Part shown: positions 1-7,527 of the stretch, piece by piece
Numbering within the stretch: the first letter of the stretch is position 1
Layout of the letters: each line of letters begins with the position of its first letter
Program-made: the position numbers and the translations under genes
The notes under the pieces: generated by a model
What the model was told of the DNA's origin: nothing
Seen by the model: the letters and a program-made list of their open reading frames with translations, nothing else
The model's database searches: none
Assembly: GCF_000980895.1 (NCBI RefSeq)
Contig: NZ_LAZX01000077.1
Span: 1-51,956 of the forward strand
Length of the DNA stretch: 51,956 nucleotides
Source of the DNA: Sphingomonas sp. Ag1
GTDB taxonomy: Bacteria > Pseudomonadota > Alphaproteobacteria > Sphingomonadales > Sphingomonadaceae
Direction: 5' to 3'

Positions 1-394
1 GCTCGCCGACCCAGAAGGGCCGCCCGGGCGACACCGGCCCGCCCGTCGCCCGCCCCGGCGCGCCCAGCGCGGCAAGCAGCACGCTAGCCAGCGCCCCGCC
101 CGGCGCACTCCCGCTCCCGCCCGTCACGCTGCCGAACACGCTGCCGATCCCAGCGCGCAGCGCATTGGCCGCAATCTCGCCCATCGCCGACAAGGCGACG
201 GTTTTCAGGTCCTCGAACCCCAGCTTGCCCGTCCGCACCGCGCGCGCCAGCGTCATCTCGATCGCCCGCCCGGCGCGGTCCGCACCTGCGGCCAGCGGCC
301 CTTCCAGCGCGGCGCGCATCTCCGCCACGTCGCGTGCAAAGCCACTGGCGTCGGCGCGCACGCCGACGACCATCCGATCCCAATCCTCATCCAT
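1..394 (-). CDS. GTA tail tape-measure protein, N-terminal part (cut by window edge)
   Basis: The frame opens at an ATG at 394 (MDEDWDRMVVGVRAD) and stays open to the window edge, giving about 131 residues. The start resembles the short N-terminus of lambda-type tape-measure proteins of gene transfer agents (gp11-like), followed by an Ala/Gly-rich helical stretch with the motif LEGPLAAGADRAGRAIE. The protein would set tail length and help DNA passage. It is the twelfth gene of the minus-strand structural operon and directly follows the tail chaperone gene that ends at 387 (8-base overlap). The identification rests on order plus N-terminal resemblance; the C-terminal part is not visible. Confidence 0.75.
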   Translation of the reverse strand, partial: MDEDWDRMVVGVRADASGFARDVAEMRAALEGPLAAGADRAGRAIEMTLARAVRTGKLGFEDLKTVALSAMGEIAANALRAGIGSVFGSVTGGSGSAPGGALASVLLAALGAPGRATGGPVSPGRPFWVGE

Positions 395-632
395 CCGGAA
401 ATGCCCTTTTCAGCGCGGCGATCATCGCCGCATCGGGGGGCCCCGCCCCGTCAGCCCGGCCCGACCCGTCAGCCTCGCCCAGCACCCGCACCAGCGCGGC
501 GAGCTCGGCTGGCGTCGCGCCCCAGAACGCGTGCGGGCTCCAGCCGAACAGCACGCCCGACAGCCCCGCCAGCCGCACCGCCGCCTCGGCAAAGCTGTCC
601 CCCGGCCGGGGCGCGGCCGTGGCCGATCTCAT
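387..632 (-). CDS. GTA tail assembly chaperone (TAC, gp10.1-like)
   Basis: This is an 81-residue protein starting at the ATG at 632, which overlaps the stop of the preceding gene as ATGA (629-632). It carries the pattern typical of the small GTA/phage TAC family (TIGR02216, Phage_TAC_6): a helix ending in GVLFGWSPHAFWGATPAEL, then a variable linker and C-terminal helix. Family members sit between the major tail and tape-measure genes and are thought to hold the tape measure during tail assembly. Longer upstream starts in the same frame run through the previous gene and are rejected because of the coupled ATGA start. Confidence 0.85.
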   Translation of the reverse strand: MRSATAAPRPGDSFAEAAVRLAGLSGVLFGWSPHAFWGATPAELAALVRVLGEADGSGRADGAGPPDAAMIAALKRAFPDG

Positions 633-940
633 CGCCCCGCCAGTATCTGCCCGATCAACACCTTCAGCGGCGCCATCGCCGCGGTCAGCCCCTGCGCCGC
701 CACCGCCTCGCCCAGCATGTCGCGCGTCAGCGCCGCCGGCCGATCGCGAAGGCAATGCCAGAACAGCCCGACGATCTCGCCCAGCGCCAGCCGCCCCTCG
801 GCGGCCCGCTCGACCAGCGCAAACAGCGGCCCCAGCTCCGCCTCAGCCGCGACCAGCGCGGCAAAGCTCGGCCGAAGCACCAGCGCCTCGCCCGCGACGC
901 GCAGGCTCGCCTCGCCGCGCTGCGCGTTCGCCCCGCTCAT
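629..940 (-). CDS. GTA gp10-like protein (gene transfer agent family, TAC_11-like)
   Basis: This 103-residue protein has its start at 940 overlapping the stop of the major tail gene by ATGA (937-940). It begins MSGANAQRGEASLRVAGEAL, resembling the GTA gp10 family annotated as 'gene transfer agent family protein', with the typical F/WHC pattern (VGLFWHCLRD) in the middle. In phage-like gene order this is the first of two tail assembly chaperones before the tape measure. The frame extends upstream through the major tail gene, but those starts have no ribosome-binding site. Confidence 0.82.
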   Translation of the reverse strand: MSGANAQRGEASLRVAGEALVLRPSFAALVAAEAELGPLFALVERAAEGRLALGEIVGLFWHCLRDRPAALTRDMLGEAVAAQGLTAAMAPLKVLIGQILAGR

Positions 941-1344
941 GCCGCCACCACCGGGCCGGAGCTTTCGAGGTTCACCGTGTAGCTGCGCTCGCCGTTGAAA
1001 TCGCCGGCATAGTCCAGCCGAGTCACCAGGAACCGGCCGGTCAGCGTCTCGCCGCTTTCGAAACTCAGCCGGTAATCGTCGATCGTCCCCGCCAGCGCAT
1101 TGGTCTTCACCCGCGTTTCCGCCGCCGATCCGGTGAACACCCCTGCCGCCGACACGCTGACGCTGCGCACGCCCGCGCCCGACAACAGGTCGCGCCACCC
1201 GCCCGACCCCTTGTTGGTCACCACCACCGCCTCGCCATTGATGCTCAGCTGCGTGGTGCGCATCCCGGCCACCGTCGCGAATGCCGGCGTCGCCGCGCCA
1301 TCGCCCACCTTCAGCAGGAAGGCCGAACCTTTCTCCACCGCCAT
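937..1344 (-). CDS. GTA major tail tube protein (TP901-1 family)
   Basis: This protein of 135 residues starts MAVEKGSAFLLKVGDG and contains the beta-rich pattern of TP901-1-type tail tube proteins: a conserved TTQLSINGEAVVVTNK segment near residues 30-45, GSGGWRDLL, and a C-terminal GERSYTVNLESSG. It would polymerise into the tail tube. The start at 1344 is preceded by a GGGAGA ribosome-binding site located in the last codons of the tail terminator gene, one base separating stop and start. Length and order match the gp9 position of Rhodobacter-type GTA clusters. Confidence 0.88.
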   Translation of the reverse strand: MAVEKGSAFLLKVGDGAATPAFATVAGMRTTQLSINGEAVVVTNKGSGGWRDLLSGAGVRSVSVSAAGVFTGSAAETRVKTNALAGTIDDYRLSFESGETLTGRFLVTRLDYAGDFNGERSYTVNLESSGPVVAA

Positions 1345-1345
1345 C

Positions 1346-1744
1346 TTATATCTCCCGATAGATCTTGACCGCGAACTCGCCCGTCGCGGCCCAGCGGTCG
1401 CCCCCGCCACTTTTCACGATGCGCGTTCGCACCAGCCGCAGCGCCACCACCCGCCACCCGCCATCGATCGCGCCCGACAGCGCGGCGATGGCCTCCTCGA
1501 CCTGCGCCGCCAGCGTGCGCAGCCGCACCGGCCGCTCGCCGGCATCGTGCAGCATGATCCGCACCCGCCCCTCGCGCCCGTCGATTCCTGCCCCGCCCCA
1601 GCGCGCCAGCACCGCATCCTCGACCACCGCATGGGGCAGCGCCGCGCGCACCGGCGGCGCATCGAACGTTGTCACGACAGTGCCGACCGCGGCGACCAGC
1701 GCCGCCTGCAACGCCGTCGCCGGATCGCTCCCGCCGCCACTCAT
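1346..1744 (-). CDS. GTA tail terminator (DUF3168, gp8-like)
   Basis: This is a 132-residue DUF3168 protein. Recognisable features are the N-terminal ALQAALVAAVGTVV helix and the VVEDAVLARWGG... GREGRVRIMLHDAG segment shared by head-tail joining or tail terminator proteins, ending in FAVKIYREI. It is expected to cap the tail tube at the head-proximal end. The ATG at 1744 overlaps the stop of the connector gene as ATGA (1741-1744). In classical GTA order a stopper protein (gp7) lies between the connector and this gene; none is present here. Confidence 0.82.
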   Translation of the reverse strand: MSGGGSDPATALQAALVAAVGTVVTTFDAPPVRAALPHAVVEDAVLARWGGAGIDGREGRVRIMLHDAGERPVRLRTLAAQVEEAIAALSGAIDGGWRVVALRLVRTRIVKSGGGDRWAATGEFAVKIYREI

Positions 1745-2298
1745 GGATGCGCCTCCGCCATCAGCCGCATTCGCCGATACGGCCGCCACAGCGCCGCCAC
1801 CGCTGCCGGCGGCGCGCGCCCGGCGTCGCGATCGTTGAACAGATGCGCGATCAGCATCGCGACGCCTTGCGCGATGGGTGGCGGCAGCGCGTCCCAGTCC
1901 ACTGCCAGCCCCGCGGTATAGCTCACCGCCACGCGCCCCGCCGCGCCCGGCGCGATCACCCGCACCCAGCCACGCGCCGCGCCATCCACGTCCACCGCAT
2001 AGGCGTCCGGCGGCAGCACGAACGGCGCCCCCTCCGCCGGCAGTCCCATGACGCCGCCGATCGCGCGGACCGGCGCCGCCGCCAGCAATTGCCACCCGCC
2101 GCCGCGCGCCGCCGGCAGCACATCCTCCACCGTTCGCGTCACCAGCAACGTGCCGGTGAACGCCTCCGCCAGCGTGATCGCGGTGGCGGCCAGCCGCTCC
2201 AGCAGCGCCTGTTCCGCCTCTCCCTCCAGCCGCAGAAAGCCGCGCGCCTCCTCCACCGCCGCGGCGATCGCGGCGGGCGACACCCCCGAAACCGTCAT
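1741..2298 (-). CDS. GTA head-tail connector/adaptor (gp6-like)
   Basis: This 185-residue protein is related to phiE125 gp8/HK97 gp6-type connectors: N-terminal helices (AAAVEEARGFLRLEG, ALLERLAATAITLAEAFTGT), then a central beta domain and a C-terminal helical bundle with VAMLIAHLFNDRDA. It would form the ring joining portal and tail. Two ATG codons occur in tandem (2301 and 2298). The ribosome-binding site GGGGAGAGG abuts the first, so the second is preferred. It follows the capsid gene after a 61-base gap containing a perfect hairpin. Confidence 0.8.
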   Translation of the reverse strand: MTVSGVSPAAIAAAVEEARGFLRLEGEAEQALLERLAATAITLAEAFTGTLLVTRTVEDVLPAARGGGWQLLAAAPVRAIGGVMGLPAEGAPFVLPPDAYAVDVDGAARGWVRVIAPGAAGRVAVSYTAGLAVDWDALPPPIAQGVAMLIAHLFNDRDAGRAPPAAVAALWRPYRRMRLMAEAHP

Positions 2299-2323
2299 CA
2301 TCCTCTCCCCCTCAGCAACGACA

Positions 2324-2351
2324 CGCCCCTCCCGCGCGAACGGGAGGGGCG
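2324..2351. promoter_or_regulatory. Perfect hairpin between capsid and connector genes
   Basis: An 11-base arm CGCCCCTCCCG (2324-2334) and its exact complement (2341-2351) are separated by six bases. It lies just downstream of the capsid stop (2360) on the minus strand and has no following T run. A partial transcription barrier or an RNA 3'-end protector keeping capsid mRNA abundant is more likely than a full terminator. This role is inference; the inverted repeat itself is read directly. Confidence 0.7.
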
Positions 2352-2359
2352 GGAAAGGA

Positions 2360-3376
2360 TCACGACGCGGCGAACTTCATCACCTTGATCGCCTCGCTGT
2401 TCGACACGCAGCCACCGACGCGCTTGGTGGCGTAGAAGCTGACGAACGGCTTCTTGGTGTAGGGATCGCGCAGGATCGCGGTCTCGCTGCGCTCGGCGAT
2501 CAGATAGCCCGCCTTGAAGTTGCCGAACGCGATCGACAGCGTGTTCGCCGCCATGTCGGGCATGTCCTCCGCCTCGACCACCGGATAGCCGAGCAGCGTC
2601 GCCGGCTGCCCCGCCGCCAGGCTCGGCTGCCACACGAACGCGCCATCGCTGGTCTTGAACTTGCGGATGCGCGCCAGCGTCGCCGCGTTCATCACGAACA
2701 CCGCCCCCTGCCGGTATGGCGCGCGCAGCGACTGGACCAGGTCGATCAGCCGTTCCTGCGGGTTGCTGCCGAAATCGCCCGCCGCGCCCGACAGGATATG
2801 CTGCAGCGTGCCGAACGGCCGCGCGGCATCGCCGGTCGCCGCCGTCGCCTGCTGCAGGAACCCCTTGGGCCGGTTGATGCCGTTGCCATTGACGAACGCC
2901 GCGCCTTCCGCCTTGGCGAATTCCGCCGCGATCTCGCCCGCCAGCCATTCCTCGACGTCGAAATGCGCGTCATCGAGCATTGCCTGAGTCGCCGACGGAT
3001 TGGCGAACAGCTCGCCCATCGGCGGCGCGATCTCCACCATCGTCGGCGTCGCCGTCTCGCCCCGCTCGCCCGTCTCGGCCGCCCAGCCCGACGGCGTGCC
3101 ACCCGTCGTCACCAGCTTGCGATAGCCGGCGCTGCCGACCGACACGACATTGGCGATGCTCCGGATCGGCGACGCGGCTTTCAGCGTCGCATCGATCACC
3201 GCGTCGAGCTCCTTCGGCACGGCATAGCCGCCGGTGTCGCCGGTCACCCCCGAAAACGCCTTCATCTCCAGCACCGCGCCGCTGCGCACGAACGCCCCGA
3301 ACGCGGCGTCGCGGCCAGTACCCGGAATTGCCGACGCGCCATCCAGCACCGGCCGTGCCACCATCATCTCACCCAT
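2360..3376 (-). CDS. GTA major capsid protein (HK97 fold)
   Basis: This is a 338-residue HK97-fold capsid protein. Family signatures include KAFSGVTGDTGGYAVPKELD (about 40-60), SPIRSIANVVSVGSAGYRKL, an E-loop and spine region ending FNPSATQAMLDDA-like (here FANPSATQAMLDDA), and C-terminal AILRDPYTKKPFVSFYATKRVGG. Most HK97-type capsids of GTAs carry an N-terminal delta/scaffold domain of roughly 100 residues that is removed by the protease; here only about 35 residues precede the core. The start at 3376 has the site GGGAGAAG upstream; in-frame starts at 3367, 3364 and upstream at 3430 exist but none adds a delta domain. Confidence 0.92.
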   Translation of the reverse strand: MGEMMVARPVLDGASAIPGTGRDAAFGAFVRSGAVLEMKAFSGVTGDTGGYAVPKELDAVIDATLKAASPIRSIANVVSVGSAGYRKLVTTGGTPSGWAAETGERGETATPTMVEIAPPMGELFANPSATQAMLDDAHFDVEEWLAGEIAAEFAKAEGAAFVNGNGINRPKGFLQQATAATGDAARPFGTLQHILSGAAGDFGSNPQERLIDLVQSLRAPYRQGAVFVMNAATLARIRKFKTSDGAFVWQPSLAAGQPATLLGYPVVEAEDMPDMAANTLSIAFGNFKAGYLIAERSETAILRDPYTKKPFVSFYATKRVGGCVSNSEAIKVMKFAAS

Positions 3377-3401
3377 GTTCTTCTCCCACGCGAAAACCCT
3401 C

Positions 3402-3421
3402 CCCGGCCGCGCTTGGCCGGG
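3402..3421. promoter_or_regulatory. Perfect hairpin between protease and capsid genes
   Basis: CCCGGCC (3402-3408) and GGCCGGG (3415-3421) form a 7-base stem with a 6-base loop in the 73-base gap upstream of the capsid start. Together with the hairpin at 2324-2351 it brackets the capsid cistron. No T run follows. A role in RNA processing or stability is inference. Confidence 0.55.
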
Positions 3422-3449
3422 AAGCTGCACCCACCACGGGCGCGCACCT

Positions 3450-3830
3450 TCAGATCTCGATGATCGTCTCCACCCGCGCCGCCGCCTGCATCGGCACGGC
3501 GACCAGGCTCACTTCGGCAAGGCGTGCGCGCAGCACCTCGCGCCACGCCCCCTGCCGCGCCGCCAGCGCGCGATACCCGACCGACAGCCCGCGCAGCGCC
3601 CCGCTGCGCACCATCCGCGCGACCTCGGGATCAACAACGCACGCCTCGATCCACAGCCCGCGCGCATCCTCCCCGATCGCCCAGATCTCCCCCACCGGCT
3701 TGCCCTGATGCTGCATCAGCAGCGGCACCGGCACCGGCACCGCATCGGCAAAGACGCCGCTGCGAAACACGTCGCCCGCCCGGTCGACCCGGTCGAACAA
3801 GGCGGCATAGCCCTGAATCCGCAGGCTCAT
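3450..3830 (-). CDS. GTA prohead protease (HK97 family, U35)
   Basis: This 126-residue protein begins MSLRIQGYAALFDRVD. It holds the expected protease residues: His in PLLMQHQGKPVGEIW, Ser in LRGLSVGYRA and a Glu/Ser segment AEVSLVAVPMQ near the C-terminus. It is shorter than many phage prohead proteases but complete for the GTA type. The start at 3830 overlaps the upstream stop (ATGA, 3827-3830), so longer in-frame extensions are rejected. Its usual substrate, the capsid delta domain, seems to be missing from the next gene. Confidence 0.87.
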   Translation of the reverse strand: MSLRIQGYAALFDRVDRAGDVFRSGVFADAVPVPVPLLMQHQGKPVGEIWAIGEDARGLWIEACVVDPEVARMVRSGALRGLSVGYRALAARQGAWREVLRARLAEVSLVAVPMQAAARVETIIEI

Positions 3831-4135
3831 CGCACCCACTCCCCGAACCCCAGCTTCACCGCCAGCAAGGCGAGCAGCAGCGCCGCCGCCCAGCCGGCGA
3901 ACGCCTTCCACGCGCTCCTCTTGGCATCGCGCCACGCGGTCAGCAGCTCGCGCAGTTCGGCGAGATCACGTGACGCCGCATCGTCGGCCAGCCCCAGCCG
4001 GGTCATCGCCCGCGTCGCGCCCAGCTCGCCCGCCTCCTCGGCAATCGCGCGCAACGTCGCCATGTCCGTGCCGCCAGCGCTCCCCTGCGCCAGCAGCTGC
4101 GCCAGAACAGAACCAGTTCCAGAAGACCCTGTCAT
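3827..4135 (-). CDS. Small membrane protein of the GTA cluster (DUF6127-like)
   Basis: This 102-residue protein starts at the ATG at 4135, overlapping the portal stop by ATGA. The N-terminal half is helical (VLAQLLAQGS, LRAIAEEAGELGATRAM); the C-terminal part has one strong transmembrane helix (FAGWAAALLLALLAVKLGFG, about residues 78-97). It occupies the gp3.5 slot between portal and protease. Similar small proteins occur at this place in sphingomonad clusters, probably DUF6127. No function is known; anchoring of procapsids to the membrane is only a guess. Confidence 0.7.
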   Translation of the reverse strand: MTGSSGTGSVLAQLLAQGSAGGTDMATLRAIAEEAGELGATRAMTRLGLADDAASRDLAELRELLTAWRDAKRSAWKAFAGWAAALLLALLAVKLGFGEWVR

Positions 4136-5238
4136 TGCGCCCACCCCACCATCTGCCGCTTTTCGTCGGCGGAAATGAAATCGGCCGCGGACACCATCGC
4201 CCACAGCCGCTCGCGATCCTCCACCAATGCCGGCACGCGATCGGGATCGATCTCGATCCGCGCCTCGGCAAACCAGTCGCGCAAGCCAGCCGCCAGCGCC
4301 CCGAACACCGCATCCGCCAGCGGCAGCACGGTCAGCCGCCACAATGCGCGATTGGCCTCGCGATAATTGGCGTAGGTCGCATCCCCGGGCAGCCCCAGCA
4401 GCATCGGCGGCACGCCAAAGGCCAGCGCGATCTCCCGCGCCGCCGCCGATTTCAGCCCGACGAAATCCATGTCGGCCGGCGACAGGCTCAGCGCCTGCCA
4501 CTTCAGCCCCCCTTCCAGCAGCATCGGTCGCCCGGCATTGCCCGCGCCGGCAAAGCCCGCCTCCATTTCCTCGCGCAGCCGCTGGAACTGGTCGGCCGAC
4601 AGCGCCGATCCGTCCCCGGGATCATAGACCAGCGCCCCCGAAGGCCGCGCCGCATTGTCGAGCAGCGCCTTGTTCCAGCGGCCAGCGGCATTGTGCACCG
4701 CGATCGCCCCCGATGCCGCGCCAAGGCACCCCAGCCCGTAATGATCGTCGAGCGGGTGGAACCCGCGCACATGGATCACCGCATCGGGCGCGATCTCGCT
4801 CACCCGCCCGCCCACGGTGTAGCGATAGCCCGCCGCCCAGCCGCCGGCGTCCAGCACCACGCCGACCCGCTCGGGCCGCAGCGGATACAGCTCCGCCACC
4901 TTGCCCGCCTCGTCGCGCAGCACCTGGACGAAGGCATTGCCGTGCAGCAGCACCTGCGCCGCCACCACTTCCGCCAGCCGCCCGCCCCCGCTGCGTGCCG
5001 TCACCAACGCCAGCAGCGCGGGATCGCTCGCGTCCAGCGGCGCCGATCCCACCGCCTCCGCCACCAGCCGCACCGCGCGCTGCGCCACCGCATTGCCGAG
5101 ATACCCCGCGCGCACCTGCGCCTCATATCCCGTGGGCCACTCCCCGTGTGCGAAGCTTTGCCCCCCGTGCGACCCCGCCCCCCGCGACAAGGCCGGACGC
5201 GATTCCTCGCGCCCGGCCCTCATGCCGAACCATCTCAT
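4132..5238 (-). CDS. GTA portal protein (HK97 family)
   Basis: This portal protein of about 368 residues includes the classical patterns GNAVAQRAVRLVAEAVGSAPL near the N-terminus, VLLHGNAFVQVLRDEAG, DAVIHVRGFHPLDDHYGLG and EIALAFGVPPMLLGLPGDATYANYREANRALW. It forms the dodecameric DNA entry ring. Two ATGs lie close together (5244, 5238); the site GGGAGAG directly abuts the first and is six bases from the second, so 5238 is chosen. The N-terminal 35 residues are poorly conserved and Arg/Gly-rich. Confidence 0.93.
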   Translation of the reverse strand: MRWFGMRAGREESRPALSRGAGSHGGQSFAHGEWPTGYEAQVRAGYLGNAVAQRAVRLVAEAVGSAPLDASDPALLALVTARSGGGRLAEVVAAQVLLHGNAFVQVLRDEAGKVAELYPLRPERVGVVLDAGGWAAGYRYTVGGRVSEIAPDAVIHVRGFHPLDDHYGLGCLGAASGAIAVHNAAGRWNKALLDNAARPSGALVYDPGDGSALSADQFQRLREEMEAGFAGAGNAGRPMLLEGGLKWQALSLSPADMDFVGLKSAAAREIALAFGVPPMLLGLPGDATYANYREANRALWRLTVLPLADAVFGALAAGLRDWFAEARIEIDPDRVPALVEDRERLWAMVSAADFISADEKRQMVGWAQ

Positions 5239-5269
5239 GCTCATCTCTCCCGAATGTCGAAGCCGACGG

Positions 5270-5316
5270 CGCGCTACAGCGCGCCCGCAACAGCTCCAGA
5301 GGCGCGCTACAGCGCG
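5270..5316. repeat. Duplicated short palindrome at the terminase 3' end
   Basis: The 17-base string GGCGCGCTACAGCGCGC occurs twice within about 45 bases. Each copy is itself a 7-base inverted repeat (GCGCGCT/AGCGCGC) with a 2-base centre. One copy covers the last codons and stop of the terminase gene (stop at 5307-5309); the other lies in the 68-base gap before the portal start. A small local duplication of the gene end, or a paired RNA hairpin, would explain it. Confidence 0.6.
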
Positions 5317-6608
5317 CGCACCGCCGCCGCCCCGCGCCGCCCCAGCATCAGCTCATTGAGCGCCCAGACCAGGGCGTCCGCGCGGTCCGGCGATCGCCCC
5401 GGCCCCTCATAGCCGCCGCCGACCACCATCCCGCACAGCTCGTCCTCCAGCATCGGGAACACGCCCGCATGGCGCACGCGTCCCGCCTCATACAGCGCCG
5501 CCACCGGCTCCGCCCGCGCCACCTTCCCGCGGCTGGCATGGACCAGCCTGACCGGCAGCCCCGTATCCGCGGCATGAAGCACCGATCGCACCATCTCGCC
5601 GCCCTGGTTGGCCTCCGCCACCACCCGGTCGGCGCCATGCCGCGCGGCGCAGCCCGCCACCGCGCGCGCCCAGCCCTCGGGCGTCGCGCCGGTCACGCTG
5701 GCATCCTCGATCACATGGCCGCCTCCCTCGGCGTCCAGCCCGGCGGCAACGATCCCGCAGGCGTCGCCCCCGACGCCCGCCGGCGGATCGACCCCAACCA
5801 CCACGCGCACCAGCACCGGCGCCGCCACGATCCGGCACCCCTCGATCATCGCGCGCGACCATAGCGCCCCCGCGACCGTCTCGATCATCTCGCCGTCCAG
5901 CTCCTGCCGGCCCAGCGCGGTGCCGCCATAGCTTTCCATCATCGTCTCGATGAACGCCGCCGGCAGATGAACATTGTCGCCCGTCCGCCCGGTCGTCTGG
6001 TGAAGCCCCGGCAGCGCCATCACCCGGCGCATCAGCACGGTCGATCGCGGCGTGGTCGTCACCATCACCTGCGGCTGCTTTCCCAGCCGCATCGTCATCA
6101 TCAGATTGTCCCACGCCGCCTCGCCGCGCCGCCACTTCGCCAGTTCGTCACACCAGGCGGCATGATGTTCCGGCCCGCGCAGCCCCTCGGGCGAATCCGC
6201 CGAATAGACGGTGGCGATCGCCCCGCCCGGCCAGCGCACCTCGCCCTTGCTCGCCGCCCATGCGGGCCGCATGTCGAGCCGCGCGGTGGCAAGCACCCCG
6301 CTCGGCCCCTCCACCATCACCCGCCGCGCCTCGTCCGCGGTCGCCCCGACCAAGGCGATCCGCGCCTCGGGCACCCGCCGCGCGACGCCATTGACCCATT
6401 CCGCCCCGGCGCGCGTCTTGCCGAACCCGCGCCCCGCCCGGACCAGCCACACGCGCCACGCCTCCTCCGACCAATATTGCCCCCCATGCGCGAAGGTGTG
6501 CCAGCGCCCCGCCAGCTCCACCTTCATCGGCATCGACAGTTCTGCGATCACCCGGTCGCGCTCGTCCGGCGGCAGCAGCGCCAGCCGCATCAGCAGATCG
6601 TCGTTCAT
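5307..6608 (-). CDS. GTA terminase large subunit
   Basis: This 433-residue packaging motor has an N-terminal ATPase with Walker A RAGRGFGKT (57-65) and a Walker B ending in WCDEL (Asp154-Glu155), a coupling segment QVMVTTTPR, and a C-terminal RNaseH-fold nuclease with acidic residues in VVVGVDPPAG, VVAEANQGGEM and SPDRADALVWAL. It would fill heads with host DNA in GTA-type headful packaging. Its start overlaps the stop of the upstream gene (ATGA, 6605-6608). All catalytic motifs are intact. Confidence 0.95.
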   Translation of the reverse strand: MNDDLLMRLALLPPDERDRVIAELSMPMKVELAGRWHTFAHGGQYWSEEAWRVWLVRAGRGFGKTRAGAEWVNGVARRVPEARIALVGATADEARRVMVEGPSGVLATARLDMRPAWAASKGEVRWPGGAIATVYSADSPEGLRGPEHHAAWCDELAKWRRGEAAWDNLMMTMRLGKQPQVMVTTTPRSTVLMRRVMALPGLHQTTGRTGDNVHLPAAFIETMMESYGGTALGRQELDGEMIETVAGALWSRAMIEGCRIVAAPVLVRVVVGVDPPAGVGGDACGIVAAGLDAEGGGHVIEDASVTGATPEGWARAVAGCAARHGADRVVAEANQGGEMVRSVLHAADTGLPVRLVHASRGKVARAEPVAALYEAGRVRHAGVFPMLEDELCGMVVGGGYEGPGRSPDRADALVWALNELMLGRRGAAAVRAL

Positions 6609-7366
6609 GACGCCGCCCCCCGCCTGGCCAGCCCGTCGAGCGCGCGCTTCAGCGCCGCGTCGCTCTCCGCCTCGGTCGGCATGCGGACCGGCAGCACCTG
6701 CCCCCTGCGCCCGCCATCGGCGGCGCGATGCCGCTGCAACATGCCGACCGCCAGTTGCAGGTCGCCATTGCTGATGCTCGCGCCCGGCGCGCCAGCCGCC
6801 ACCGCATCGACCTTGCCGATCGCATAGACCAACAGCGCATTTTCCAGCCGGTCGTATCCGATCGCCAGCGCCTCATCCCAGGCCGCAGCAAAGGCGGCAT
6901 CCACGCTGCGCCAGCGGTGGACCGTCGCCAGCGTCCGCCCCGCCGACGCGGCCGCCGCCGCCACATTGCAGGTCTCCGCCAGCACCTTGGCAAAGCGCAG
7001 CTGCCGCAGCCGGGTGGTATGCCCGGCGATCCGCTCGACCCCGCGCTTTTCGTCGCGCGGCCACGCGCTCGCGTCCGCCGCCGCGCCAGCCTCATCCCCG
7101 GGCGCTGGCGACAACGTCGCGACGTCAGTCACGACGCCCTCGCCGCCGCCCTGCGACACGGCGCCCGGCGCTTCGCTGCGGCTGCGCGCTTTCCCTCCCC
7201 GCCCCACGCCGGTCGCGGCACCCGGCTTGCGCGCCGTGGTTTGCGCGGCCTCACCCGCCGTGGTGCCTCGCACCGCCCGCCGCGCTCGCGCCGGATCGGC
7301 CGGCACCTGCTCCCGCGCGCCGCTGCCGCCAATGCGCACGATCCCGTCCGCTGCGCCCTTGTTCAT
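6605..7366 (-). CDS. GTA small-terminase-like protein (gp1-like)
   Basis: This is a 253-residue first gene of the operon. The C-terminal half (about 110-253) contains a helix-turn-helix-like part (RLRQLRFAKVLAETCNVAAAAASAGRTLATVHRWRSVDAAFAAAW split in two helices), as in small terminase/gp1 proteins. The first 110 residues are low-complexity, rich in Gly, Ala and Arg, and look disordered. ATG at 7366 has a good site GGGGGAGAGG; a start further upstream in the same frame has no support. The long N-terminus is unusual for gp1, so a true start further downstream is possible. Confidence 0.72.
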   Translation of the reverse strand: MNKGAADGIVRIGGSGAREQVPADPARARRAVRGTTAGEAAQTTARKPGAATGVGRGGKARSRSEAPGAVSQGGGEGVVTDVATLSPAPGDEAGAAADASAWPRDEKRGVERIAGHTTRLRQLRFAKVLAETCNVAAAAASAGRTLATVHRWRSVDAAFAAAWDEALAIGYDRLENALLVYAIGKVDAVAAGAPGASISNGDLQLAVGMLQRHRAADGGRRGQVLPVRMPTEAESDAALKRALDGLARRGAAS

Positions 7367-7527
7367 CGCGCCTCTCCCCCGCTGCCGTGGAGGTCCCGCC
7401 GTTCGGACAGGCCCCCAAACGCCGACGGGCCGGGAGCGACAGGGCTCATCCCTGCGCTCACCGGCCCGTCGCCGCATCGAGCTGGCGGCGCTGCCCAATC
7501 GCGCCTGCACTTCCTCGATGTTCCTGT

